Origin: Tillandsia leiboldiana
Taxonomy: Eukaryota; Streptophyta; Magnoliopsida; Poales; Bromeliaceae
Reading direction: 5' to 3'
Length of the DNA: 64,000 nt
Assembly (NCBI GenBank): GCA_029204045.2
Contig: CM055062.1
Coordinates: 9,419,705-9,483,704, forward strand
Shown here: positions 1-10,395 of the stretch, piece after piece
Numbering within the stretch: position 1 is the stretch's first letter
Layout of the letters: every line of letters begins with the position of its first letter
Notes under the pieces: generated by a model
The model's input: only the letters and a program-made list of their open reading frames with translations
Databases searched by the model: none
Told to the model about the DNA's origin: nothing
Translations under genes and position numbers: made by a program

Positions 1-389
1 TCAAATTGACTTGTAAGCATCTGGAGCTTTTGAATTTTTACAAGATTAGTACCCTCATGTGTAATTTTGAGAATATCCCAAATTTTCTTCGCAGTTTCAC
101 ACGCGGAAATTCGTGTGAACTCAGTCGAGGAAAGAGAATTAAATAAAGCGTTCATACCTTTCCCATTGTAAGAAGATCTTTCGAATTCCTCTTTGGACTA
201 TCTAGAGCGAGGTTTTGGGGTAGTAGAATTTCCTACTTCCTCAATAGGATGCACCCAACCGCATTCCACGGATTGCCATACCCGCTCATCAATTGCGATG
301 AGAAAAGCTCTCATCCACACTTTCCAATAAGCATAATTAGTCCCATCAAAAAGAGGAGGTCTATAAATATTACCACTTTCACCCGACAT
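1..389 (-). pseudogene. copia gag, N-terminal part, with nonsense mutation
   Basis: Start ATG is at 389 on the minus strand. The first residues contain PPLFDGTNYAYWK, the DUF4219 signature at the start of plant copia Gag, and continue with a UBN2-type capsid segment. Gag would form the virus-like particle in the cytoplasm. The reading is cut by an in-frame TAG at 198-200 where the SIRE-like relative (49200-51158) has a Trp codon, so a single base change inactivated it; homology continues without a frameshift to the window edge. The gene is incomplete because the window ends. Confidence 0.8.
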
Positions 390-409
390 GATAGATAAAC
401 CTAAAACCC

Positions 410-423
410 GCTCTGATACCACT
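410..423 (-). promoter_or_regulatory. Primer-binding site (initiator tRNA-Met)
   Basis: On the minus strand TGGTATCAGAGCG follows the LTR end by two bases, the usual plant retrotransposon complement to the 3' end of initiator tRNA-Met. Confidence 0.8.
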
Positions 424-1595
424 TGTAGGTTTTTATATATTAAGGATCCACACGGATCTAAATAGGCACTATCAAACAACTATAGGGGGGTGGTGAATAG
501 GTGTAATACTTATAAAACCAATCTCAGTGCAAAATAAAAACCAATGCGGAAAATAAAAATAGCACACCGAGATTTACGTGGAAACTCCAATCCAGGAGAA
601 AAACCACGGGACCAACACGCAATAACAATCCACTAAGAAAATGAAGAATAACAAGGTGATTACCGACTCCACGGACTCGACCCCTCCTTCAACTTCTTCG
701 GACCTTGCGCTCACCGATTGCACGTCTACTGCACACGTTCGAATCCACGAACGCCACTTGAATCCACGAGCACACGTTTCGAATCCACGAAACGCCTTCA
801 ACACATCGAATCCACGATGCTACGTCGAATCCACGACGCAAACTTGATAAAAGCTTCGATGGTGATCCTTTGCTTAGATTATTATTGAGGAACCGTAGAA
901 GGAATCTCTAAGCAAAGACTAGATCAATTCGACAAAAGATAGATCTTGGAAGAACCGTCTAATTGACCTAAAAGAGGCTATAAAGAAGAACGATAAAAAC
1001 CTAGCCTCTAGGGTTGCTCTCAAGTGTTTTATAAATTAATCGGTAGTTCTTGAGAAACCCTAAGTGTCTATTTATAGTTTAGAAACCTTTGGAAAGAGAT
1101 AAGCATTAAAAACTGACTTAACAGATTTTTTCCCGCACGACGGTCCGGACTGGATTGGCTCTGTCCGGACTGTCGTCTTTTTTTCAGCAATTCCTAAAAA
1201 AATAAGGTTCGGGATCCGGACTGGAATCCACGTTCCGGACTGGATTAACAAAACAGTCCTGAACAGAATTTTCAGTCTTGAACGGATTTCCTGAAAAAAT
1301 AGTTTTTGACTTTTATGCAATGAAACCTTATCCAAGTGTTTCTAAACTACACAAATGTATTCGGATCACCAAAATTATTTAGTTAAACGTACCTGATCAA
1401 TCCGAATCCATTTTCCTTAAGATTGATGTATATGATCCACAATTCTTCAACTTCAATCTTCAAGACTCAAAACACTGAGTGTCAACTTGAGCTCTTGTTG
1501 AATCTTCTCTAAGTCTTTGATTGCTGATTGACAATTTGATCACTTCAAGACTCCGACTCAACTCACGAAATATGCCAACACAAAAAGCCGTAACA
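424..1595 (-). repeat. 5' LTR of truncated copia element
   Basis: About 1.17 kb, with TGTAGG at the left end and CGTAACA at the right end on the plus strand. On the minus strand it carries a TATA box (TATAAATA, 1069-1076) preceded by four TCCGGA palindromes between 1144 and 1239. The TSD-side flank is CGGAG. Its start is placed by the adjoining tRNA-Met primer site. Confidence 0.8.
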
Positions 1596-2098
1596 CGGAG
1601 GATTACTCGCAAGTGTTCCTCGTGCTCTTTGTCTGTGCGAGAGTAGATCGGGGTGTCATTTATAAAGACCACTACAAACTGGTCTAAGAAAGGCTCGACT
1701 ATCCTATTCATCATGTTCGTGAACACCACTGGTGCGTTAGCGAGTCCACATGGCATAACCGTAAACTCGTAATGACCATACCGAGTTCCAGAGGCTGCTT
1801 CCGGTATGTCATCACTCCGGACTCTAAGCTGGCGATAGTCGAACTGCAGATCAATCTTCGAGGACATCGTCGCTCCTTGTAGTTGGTCGAATAGGTCATC
1901 AATCCGAGGTAAGGGGTACTTGTTCTTCACTATGATCATATTTATTTCCCGGCTGTCGATGCACCATCGTAGACCCCCGTCCTTCTTCCGTACGAATAGT
2001 ACGAGTGCACCCCAAGACGACACGCTCGGTTTGATGAACCCCTTATCCAAGAGGTCTTCTAATTGTGCCTTAAGCTCCTTTAGCTCGGCAAATGCCAT
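1596..2098 (-). pseudogene. Ty3/gypsy reverse transcriptase fragment (element C)
   Basis: Minus-strand RT fragment closely related to the RT of element A (around 26080-26580). It begins with a helix-rich MAFAELKELKAQLEDLLDKGF segment split here as MAFAELKELK and LLDKGF, then VLFVRKKDG, PLPRIDDLFDQL and KIDLQ, and ends in FVVVFIND, where the catalytic FIDD block has become FIND. Further substitutions (for example EAASGTRYG for KTAFRTRYG) show decay. The 3' part of pol is cut off by the copia element whose LTR ends at 1595. Probably Tekay-type; inactive. Confidence 0.85.
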
Positions 2099-3298
2099 TC
2101 GATGCGGTGCCTTGGTGATAGGTTGTGTGTGTCCGGAATAGGCTCGATGGCAAACTTGGCTTCTCGCAATCGATTAGCACCTGAGATTCAGTAAGCCAAT
2201 CCATTCCGAGTACCACCCCGAATTCCCTTAGCGGTGAAACCACTAAGTCTCAAAGACAACTGAGCCTTCTCAACCTCATTGGGCAGAATATTCGCTTCCA
2301 AGGGTCCTCCTAGGGTCAAGACTGACATTACTTAGAAAATGGGTCTTTCCTAAATAATTATGGCTAGGAACACAAAGCAGGAAGTGGAGAGGTGGGATCT
2401 CCCAATACCTAACCAGGCCCTACTCGCAAAAGAAAAACTAAGAGTAGGGTGCCACCTGCTACTACTTCCCTCGGGCAGTGCGTCCTTTGTCGTGCCGTCG
2501 CGTAAGACCTCTCGTTCGGGTCGCGCCGCAGATAGAATCGTTCTCAGGTTCAGGGGCAGTTAACGCGGGACTGCCCCAGTTTGTCACAACGAAAGCAATG
2601 GTCGTGCTCCCAGGAACAAAAGATCACCCGGTGTGCTCATCCGCAGATGCGGCATGGCCGGTCCTCCACCCCCCCGGCTCTGGTCCTCTCGCCGGCGTGC
2701 TTCTGGTTCCTTGCGGCGTTTCCGGATACTTGGGTGGTCGGCTCCCATTGGGAAAGTCATTCCCGGGATAAAGCTGGGGTCGTTTCTAGCCCCCTGGCTG
2801 GGCTCATGATCCTTCTGCCGGGTGCGTTCAACGGCCAATTCCCGCCCCACCACGGTGGTCCTGTCGATCACTTCTCGGAAGGCGGGTAAACCCACCGTCG
2901 GTATTACCTGAAAAGTGTCGCTCCGTAAGCCATCCTCGTGAAGGCGGGCCGTGTGGGGTTCGTCTTTCCTAACAAAAAGGGGAATGCGCACGGCCATGTC
3001 GTGGACCGTTGTTGAAGTAGCCGATTCTCCATAGTTGTTGGAGCCGTCATATCCACTTCTGCACCATCGATTGAAGACCAGGTTCGGGACATTACCCGTG
3101 CATACAAAGAAACCAACTTAGTCCTAGACTTAATTGGTCTAGCACCTTGACTTACGAACATTGGGACTCTATCCCTTTTTCCCCGCACTCACGTTCGTAC
3201 TTTACACACCTACACCTTGGTTATCAAATTGGTTAGTTACTTGTGGTATTACAATCTGTGGATGTTGGTCACTGACCGCCGTGGTTAAAGTCGTTTTT
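2099..3298 (-). pseudogene. Degenerate gag/protease region of element C
   Basis: Between the RT fragment and the primer-binding site, minus-strand frames keep scattered Gag similarity to element A: a MENRLLQQ block near 3030 (AENQLLRQQ in A) and a DEPHTARLHEDGLRS...FREVIDRTTVVGRELAVERTR stretch from about 2960 to 2800, matching the C-terminal half of the A capsid domain. A corrupted zinc-knuckle region lies near 2640. Frameshifts separate these blocks, and the distance from gag to RT is shorter than in A, so protease sequence has been partly deleted. No function is expected. Confidence 0.65.
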
Positions 3299-3309
3299 CT
3301 CTGATACCA
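3299..3309 (-). promoter_or_regulatory. Primer-binding site of element C
   Basis: TGGTATCAGAG on the minus strand, 7 bases inside the LTR end at 3317 and preceded by CGTGACAGATTATA, the same spacing style as in element A. It fixes the minus orientation of element C. Confidence 0.8.
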
Positions 3310-3316
3310 TATAATC

Positions 3317-4131
3317 TGTCACGCCCCGGAGGTTCTAAAGGAGCGGAAAACGTATATATATATTTTTTTTCTTAAATGAACCTTGCCTCCGGTGCGCGCC
3401 AGACCCGCCACATATACAAATTCACTCCCCAACCGGCCGGAGCCTCCTTTGTATATGTACGGCGTTCCGAGCACGATTAGTACTTTAACCATGCAATCAT
3501 TGAGCAATAATCAGGAGAGATCACATCTAACCATACAATCATAATCACCACACTTTTTGAAAGGATAAATCCATAGGTTTGAAAGACGGTGTCCACACGA
3601 CACCCGATTTTACAAAACATTTTCGCAATCTCTTTTACACGGCAATATTGCTTGAAAGGATAAATCCACGGGTTTAGAAATCAGCGCCAACACGGCACTT
3701 GGTTTGAAAACGCTTTTGAAACCATGTTTATATTTGAAAACGAGCCGCATTCATAAATCTCCACAATCACAGATATAAGAGATTTCAATCCAACATCCAC
3801 AATACACCAATCACAAGCAATCTTAGACAAACTAACCAAAACAAAGAGAGATAACCATAAAACTGTAAAGTATAATAGCCTCAGTGGCTAGGGTCCTCTA
3901 AACGCTGCCTCACCGTCGCCCCGGTCCCCACCCCTGCTCGGACCTGTCACAGTGTGGGTAGTCAGTGACTGATAAAGTAGATGAGAGACAAGTAAATGCT
4001 ATAAACTGAAAAGACAAACCGATACACCAGAGCATTCACTTCCCCCTCATGAATCGCTAAATCCCTGTCACAATCACGCTGGGCACTTACCCCAGATTCA
4101 AAATATATTGGGCACCAATCCCAGATACCGC
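3317..4131 (-). repeat. 5' LTR of element C, segment 1
   Basis: Begins on the plus strand with TGTCACGCCCCGG, the reverse complement of the CCGGGGCGTGACA end shared by the Tekay-family LTRs here. Two hairpins with a GTGTG-type loop (3588-3604 and 3683-3699) and the TGTGGATTTATCC-type spacer align, reversed, with the end of LTR A. The segment is interrupted at 4131 by solo LTR B. Confidence 0.75.
4127..4131. repeat. Target-site duplication ACCGC (left) of solo LTR B
   Basis: ACCGC precedes LTR B and recurs at 7067-7071 directly after it. Confidence 0.85.
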
Positions 4132-4989
4132 TGTAATAGCCGCTAGTTTAAAATATTTTAGGGGTCTACTTTTGGTTTCGTTATTTCCGCATTTCGTTTC
4201 GGGGGCTGGAGGGTGATCGATTAATTCCCTGTTTCCGGACAGACCGTCGGGGCCCGCGGCTATTTTTAGTTGATAGAACTCGCGAAACGGAGAGCGGCGG
4301 CGAAATCGGTTCTGAATTCCGACGCCGGAATCTCCCGGAATAAATTCCGGAAGGTAGCTAACGGCTCAGATGGTTAACGCGGTTTATTTAGAAAGACCGG
4401 ACTCTAGTTCGCACCTGATTTGGACCCGTTTTAACTTGAACTGGTTTCTCTCCCTCTTTCCAACTTAACCGTTCCCGTTATTTTTCCCCGTCGGGTAACT
4501 CCCCTTAAACTAACCGTAACTCCCATAACTACCCACCCCCTCTAACTACCCACTACCCGTAACTCCCATAACTACCCACTCCCTCTAACTACCCATTCCC
4601 CCATAACCACCCGTAACTCCCTTTAACTACCCACTCCCCTTAAACCACCACACTCCCCTTAACTACCCGTATCTTTCCACATTTCCCCACAAGTCACCTA
4701 CGTACGAGACCCTATTTCCCCAACCCTTCAGTTTCCCAAACCAAACCCTTCTGCTTCCTCACCGACTGCGCGGAGGACCCAAGAGGCGAGACCAAGGAAG
4801 GAGAAGGAGGCGTCCTCACATTCCTTGTAGCCGAACGCGCAGGATCGGATCGCCTCTCCCTCCGACAACCGAGGTGAGCACGCTAGGGTTTTGCCTTCTC
4901 GCCCCGTTCTTGGTTGGAGCGGACGAGAGGGGGGGGGGGGGGAAGGAAAAGAAGGGGCGTGGGCACCGCCGGAATCCGGCGCGCACGGC

Positions 4990-5590
4990 GGCACCGCATG
5001 CGGGCTGCCGCATGCGGGCGCCGCCACTTGCGGGCGGCACCGCATGCGGGCTGCCGCATGCGGGCGCCGCCACTTGCGGGCGGCACCGCATGCGGGCTGC
5101 CACATGCGGGCGCCGCCACAGGCGGGCGGCACCGCATGCGGACCGCCGCATGCGGACGCCGCCGCTAGCGGGCGGCACCGCATGCGGGCTGCCGCATGCG
5201 GGCGCTGCCACTTGCGGGCGGCACCGCATGCGGGCTGCCGCATGCGGGCTGCCGCTTGCGGGCGGCACCGCATGCGGACTACCGCATGCGGGCGCCGCCG
5301 CTTGCGGGCTGCCGCATGCGGGCGCCTCCGCATGCGGGCGCCGCCGCTTGCGGGCTGCCGCATGCGGGCGCCGCCGCTTGCGGGCTGCCGCATGCGGGCG
5401 CCTCCGCATGCGGGCGCCGCCGCTTGCGGGCTGCCGCATGCGGGCGACGCCGCTTGCGGGCTGCCGCATGCGGGCGCCTCCGCATGCGGGCGCCGCCGCT
5501 TGCGGGCGCCTCCACATACGGGCGCGGCCGCTTGTGCGCCGCCGCATGCGGGCGCCGCCGCATGCGGACGGCCGCACGCGGTTAGTACAC
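4990..5590. repeat. GC-rich minisatellite in LTR B
   Basis: About 600 bp of imperfect ~15-bp units (CCGCATGCGGGCGCC-like) grouped at the left end into a 46-bp higher-order period (starts at 4992, 5038 and 5084). Units hold the palindrome GCATGC. Long open frames on both strands here are by-products of the repeat. Confidence 0.92.
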
Positions 5591-5890
5591 CGCCCAGCCA
5601 TGCGGGGCCAGGCGCATACATGTGTGAATTGTACGCAAGGTGAGAGGGCGCCGGGCGCTCTAATCATTAGTCTGACAAAGCCTTAAGTTGCTGACTCCTA
5701 TATGACAGATTCGTGTAGGTCCGGGCGGACACCCGAGACGCGAGAGAACCTTACATCAGTCAGGAGCGCGACAACAAGGTGGGTTTACGGTCGAGGCTGA
5801 GTATTATGTTGGTAATCCGAAAGGGACTTTTATTATTAATCGGTACTAACACTGATGGTTTCTATGATGTACTACCTTACCCCGTGACAT

Positions 5891-5930
5891 GGTTACTTGG
5901 TTACTTGGTTACTTGGTTACTTGGTTACTT
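5891..5930. repeat. GGTTACTT 8-bp tandem repeat (5 copies)
   Basis: Five perfect copies of GGTTACTT in LTR B; the second block has a version with lost bases near 18898-18940. Confidence 0.95.
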
Positions 5931-6079
5931 ATGCTCGAGTTGCGACACGCGCACCCGCGGTTTGGCCACCGCAAAGGGTGCTCTTTTCCGGAAAGGCGGT
6001 CTTTGACCCGTGTTACCCCACGAGGTGACGTAGTGGGGGGCCCCTGACCGCTGGGGGGTCTGAGGCAGCGAGGTGCGAG

Positions 6080-6231
6080 CAGTGGGACTGCCGGGATTGG
6101 ATCCCGATGTAGTCAGGTGTGGGACTGCCGGGATTGGATCCCGATGTAGTCAGGTGTGGGACTGCCGGGATTGGATCCCGATGTAGTCAGGTGTGAGACC
6201 GCCGGGATTGGATCCCGACGCGGTCAGGTGT
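6080..6231 (+). repeat. 37-bp tandem repeat with hairpins (4 copies)
   Basis: Four copies of a 37-bp unit, each holding CGGGAT-TGG-ATCCCG, a 6-bp stem with 3-nt loop. The fourth copy is diverged outside the stem. The array follows the GAGGTGCGAGC block that in LTR A precedes a different tandem hairpin. Confidence 0.9.
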
Positions 6232-6673
6232 TACAGGTGTTACCGGGGTTACAGGTGTTACAGGTGGTACAGGTGGTTGCGAGTTACCATTACGAGTAGA
6301 GCGGTTGTTCCGGCTAGCCTTACTTTGTGGCTTGGTATTACTTTACTGCTTTAGTACTATTTTGATGATAGTGTCGCTGACTACCCACTCTGTGACAGGT
6401 ACCTCCAGGGGGTAGAGGTAGGCGACGGTGAGGCCGAGTTGGTAGCAGTCGGTCTGAGGGAGCCCTAGTATGCTGTTTTATTTACCTTCTCTGCATTTCA
6501 TTCAGTATTGTAGGTTACTGTGTGGTTCTCGATACCCTTGTGGGGTCGTGTGGATGTTGAGTTCTTTCTTTCTACTTATGCACTACTATTTCCGTTATTG
6601 TTCCCGTTTGGCCGCTTTCAAAGCAACATGACTAGAAAAGAAAAGAACTTCGAAAACTATCTTTTAAAAATCT

Positions 6674-6757
6674 GGGTCGTGTGGACCTGTTTTCCAACAC
6701 CTGTGGATTTATGGCATCTTTTCAAACTGTCTTCAAAACCTTGGGTCGTGTGGACCT
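6674..6757 (+). other. Two GTGTG-loop hairpins in LTR B
   Basis: GGTC-GTGTG-GACC occurs at 6675-6687 and 6744-6756, spaced like the related hairpins near the end of LTR A and followed by the same TTTCAAAAC/TGTGGATTTATG-type spacer. Confidence 0.7.
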
Positions 6758-7071
6758 GCTTTCAAAACTGTGAGTTTATCCTTTCAACTTGATTGGCCAC
6801 GGGTATTGTTTAGTCTTCATGCACCGTACTACTTCGAACTGTTGTGACTAAATGGGAAAATGATTGCTCATAATCGGCTATTGTAGCAGCCGCGACGCCG
6901 TGCATATACAGAGGAGACTCTGCCCGATTTTCGAGTGAATCTGTATATGTGGCGGGTCTGGGCACGCGCCGGGGAAGGAGGTTTCTAAACAAAAAAAAAT
7001 TCGTACGCACTTTACGCGTACTTTGAAGTATCGTTTCCGCTAAAATAAAACCCCCGGGGCGTGACAACCGC

Positions 7072-8294
7072 GCTCATTTCTTGGTGCCTCCAACCCCTCC
7101 ACTGCCCAAGTAGCAGTTTGCCTCACAGTGAGGGGTCCCCATCATCCCTAGTCGTGGGGTACACGGGTAATCTTACCATCTTTCCGAAAAAATACACCCT
7201 GTGCGGTGGCCAAACCGCCGGTGTGCGTGTAAACAAATATGAGCATATAGTTTAGCATCGCGACCTCAGCCGCCTCAGTTAGAATATAAAACGGGATTCA
7301 CATACAATGGGGTTAGACAATTTACCAAACATCTACTTTAATCTCACAATAACACGGGAACGACTATACACCGAAAATACCGAAAATGTACCCACCTCGA
7401 AGCTAGTCGAACGAACCACCTGGAACGTCCCGCGCCCTCGAACGACACCTGGGCCTAAAAGAAAAGTCCCCAGAGAGTACAGATCAATAACCATCCAATT
7501 TCCTCGAAGAATACGGGTTTCAACCGAAACCACCGATAAACCGACCATTTTGCCGATTCACGGATCGTAAAGCGAGGGTCTGATCAATAAAAGTCAACGG
7601 ATTCCAAACGAAAGGTTCAGAGATCATGTGACTGCTGTCCCCAACAGCCTACCATGCTACAATTACATTTAGACCCCCCGAACTTTGCCAAAATTGCATT
7701 TTATTCATATAAAACCTACTAATTAAGTCACAACTTTTAAACCGGGAAACTTTAAACCAAAATAATTTACACGTAACTAGATTTTAACGTGCTGGACTCC
7801 GTGCTCACAGTCTAGGGCCAAATTGAGCCATGGAGTTACAATTTAGCCCATGTCCAATGCGTTCCTAGATTCAATATTGCTTAACTATTTTCCTATCAAG
7901 TCATTCTCAATTTTTATGTGAGCATCATGCTCAGGGATGTCCAAAAGTACAGAGGCTCACATTTGAGCCTCTGCCGGCCCACCAAAACCAGGTGTATGAA
8001 TAACATGATCAAGCCGGAGCTCGACTTCGAGCTTTAATTAAAATAACAGTTCTGGATAGCAACCGAGTTGTACACTAATTTCAGGACATCAAAAATGATC
8101 AAGGGCTCACCTAAGGCAGGTTGCAAACCCTTCGGTTTGGCTGTTGGAGAAAAAGCCACTCGCCTTCGTCTTCTTGGAGCGCGGATTGGCCGGGTTCACC
8201 TCCCACTCGGTCATTCTTCAAACTAAGGTGAGCATCACCTTTCTAGGACTTCCAGGAGTGGAAGAAGCCTCTGCCCAAGAAGCTTGACAGCTCC
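7072..8294 (-). repeat. 5' LTR of element C, segment 2
   Basis: Continues the C LTR beyond solo LTR B and its duplicated ACCGC. A block around 7150-7230 (GTGGGGTACACGGGTAA and CGGTGGCCAAACCGC) is the reverse complement of the CCGCGGTTTGGCCACCG...CGTGTATACCC block of LTR A, supporting minus orientation. No open frame with recognisable content. It ends at the GCTCC target site of element A. Confidence 0.65.
8290..8294. repeat. Target-site duplication GCTCC of element A, first block
   Basis: GCTCC precedes the 5' LTR. Its partner sits after the 3' LTR of the second block (31487-31491), because in this block the element runs into the assembly gap. Confidence 0.8.
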
Positions 8295-9040
8295 TGTAAT
8301 AACCGCGGGTTTATTTCTCTTTTTGGTCTTACCTTTGTTTTTTTCTTGAACCGCTTTTCGGCTAAGGGGCTGGGGTGCGATTATTGTTTCGTTGTTTCTA
8401 GGCAGGCCGTCGGGGTTTGCGGATATTTTTGGAGAATAAAGCCTGCGAAACGGAGACCGGCGACGCGACCGGATCTGATTTCCGACCCCGGAATCTCCCG
8501 GAATAAATTTCTGAAGTTTGTAGCAGTCCGAGCGTTCAGCACGCCTTATTAGAGGTAAACCAGACCCGGGTTTAATTTAATTTAAGTTATTTTTATTTTA
8601 TTGCGACTTTGGGTTTAGACCCAATTGTGCCAAAACGACTAATTAAGTAGGCTAGGGGAATTAGATTTGGGAACCCCTTTTCTTTCCCTCTTACCCTTGG
8701 CGTGCGTTACCCCGAGCGTGATCAAGAACGCTTTCCCCAAACCTTCCCTTTGATCGGCGTGGAGCACCGCGACGAAGCGATCGAGAGGAGGGAAGAACAC
8801 CGCACGCTTTCTACCGGAACCGGGCACGCAAGAACGGACGATCCCTCCCCTCTCAACCATCGTCGTCGAAACCGAGTTGAGATGGAGGTTTTCAGTTATG
8901 GTTTTTTTTTGGGTTCTTGATCGTTCCAATCGGCAAGGGGAGACGCGGGGGGGGGGGGGGGGGGGGGGGGGCACAGGCGACGGATTCTCCGGAATCCGCC
9001 GCATGTGCGAAGACCCGCCCCCAAACCGGCGTTCCCGTGT

Positions 9041-9345
9041 GACCCGCACGGGGCCGGGCTCGCGCCCAGCCCCGCGTGCGGGGGTGACCCGCACGGTGCG
9101 GGGGTGACCCGCACGGGGCCGGGCTCGCGCCCAGCCCCGCGTGCGGGGGTGACCCGCACGGTGCGGGGGTGACCCGAACGGGGCCGGGCTCGCGCCAGCC
9201 CCGCGTGCGGGGGTGGCCCGCACGTGCGGGGGTGGCCTGCACGGTGCGGGGGTGACCCGCACGGGGCCGAGCGTGCGCCCAGCCCCGCGTGCGGGGGTGA
9301 CCCGCACGGGGCTGGGCACGCGCACGGCCCCGTGTGCGGGCGGGG
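9041..9345. repeat. 65-bp-period GC-rich minisatellite in LTR A
   Basis: Units built from GTGCGGGGGTGACCCGCACGG-like pieces; unit starts at 9041, 9106 and 9171 give a 65-bp period. The same array is in the other A LTRs near 16683-16975, 22021-22320 and 29648-29945. Confidence 0.9.
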
Positions 9346-9901
9346 AGCCGCGAACCGGGACAGGCGGATTGTCGTGTTTTTTTTATCCGAGTCTGAGCAC
9401 TGACTTTCCCTCGCGGCAGGTGGGTGTGCGAGTCCGAGCGAGCGTACTGGGACGCGAGGGAGTCGAGCGTTGATTTCTACTAGCGACAGGTGGGTTGAGT
9501 GTGGTATTTAGCATCGATCTCCGACGACCGTTTACTTTAAATATTACATATTATCGTTCCACTTTAAATGCTACCTATTATCGTTACTTTAGATGCTACA
9601 TGTTATCGTTGCACTCTAGTAGTTATGTGTTATCATACTCCTGACGTTACGTGTTACTGTTTTACCTTCGATTATACTTGTTAGTAGAGTACCTTGATTA
9701 CACATGTTACTATCTTACTCTTGTTCATGCATTGTGGTTACTGTGCTCGAGGCTGCAACACGCGCACCCGCGGTTTGGCCACCGCGAAGGGTGCGCTTTT
9801 CCGGAAAAGCGGTCTATGACCCGTGTATACCCACGAGGTGACGTAGTGGGGCCCCTTATTAGTTGTGGGGTTTGAGGCGCCGAGGTGCGAGCGGTGCGAC
9901 C

Positions 9902-9990
9902 CGTCGGTTTAGTTGTCCGACGTGGTCGGGTTTCTGCAGGTACGGTATGGGCCGTCGGTTTAGTTGTCCGACGTGGCCGGGTATTACAGG
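9902..9990 (+). other. Tandem hairpin pair in LTR A
   Basis: Two copies of GTCGG-TTTAGTTGT-CCGAC, directly after the GAGGTGCGAGCGGTG block. Positional counterpart of the 37-bp hairpin array in solo LTR B. Confidence 0.7.
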
Positions 9991-10395
9991 ATACAGGTGT
10001 ACAGGTTGCCTTTTCCTCCTTGAGAGGGTGGTTGCTCCGGTTGTCTTCACGGTTTGTTTTATTATATTCTCCTGCTCTACTATTTTTTCGTCACTGACTT
10101 CCCACTTCGTGACAGGGTTCAGACGGGGGGAGAGGTAGGCGGCGGTGAGGACGGGGCAGGAGCAGCTGGGTCGCTGGGGACCTTGGACTGTATTTCTTCT
10201 TTCATCCTTGCATTTCATTTACATTGTAGTTATGTGTGAGGTTCTCGATACCCTCGTGGGGTCGGCGTGGATGTCGGTATGGGTTGCATTTAGTTATCCT
10301 CCTATGCGTTACTCTTCCTTTTATTTCTGTTGGCCATTTGAAAAAGAAAAAGGCAAAACTAAAGAAAAGATTGCGAAAACCGTTTTTAAAATCTA

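Larger units (their letters stand above)
1..1595 (-). mobile_element. Ty1/copia element, left-truncated by window edge
   Basis: A minus-strand copia retrotransposon of which only the 5' LTR (424-1595), the primer-binding site and the start of gag are inside the window; the rest lies beyond base 1. LTR and gag layout match the SIRE-like element at 31818-52448. It is inserted in the reverse transcriptase region of Ty3 element C: the RT reading breaks off exactly at the LTR end (CGTAACA at 1595). The expected 5-bp target duplication on this side is CGGAG (1596-1600); its partner is outside the window. Confidence 0.85.
4132..7066 (+). mobile_element. Solo LTR B, Tekay/Del-like family
   Basis: A 2.9-kb LTR starting TGTAATAGCCGC and ending CCGGGGCGTGACA with no internal region, flanked by a perfect 5-bp duplication (ACCGC), the mark of LTR-LTR recombination that removed the body of an element. 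Its ends and several interior blocks (GACGTAGTGGGG, GAGGTGCGAGC, AGAGGTAGGCG) match LTR A, so it is a sister family, but its repeat-rich core differs. It interrupts the older LTR of element C. A second, gap-truncated copy lies at 18310-20059. Confidence 0.88.

Noticed and set aside
2360..2889. Plus-strand frames of 67-102 codons
   Set aside because: Shadows of the minus-strand Gag remnant of element C.
4990..5590. CRISPR-like regular repeats
   Set aside because: Units are contiguous with no unique spacers, diverge gradually, and lie inside a plant LTR.
4728..5686. Long open frames (250-297 codons) on both strands
   Set aside because: They are open in most frames because the GC-rich minisatellite lacks stops; the products are simple Arg/Pro/Ala repeats.
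8639..9473. Open frames of 116-228 codons in the LTR A minisatellite and its copies
   Set aside because: Repeat-derived, on both strands, within an LTR with clear ends.
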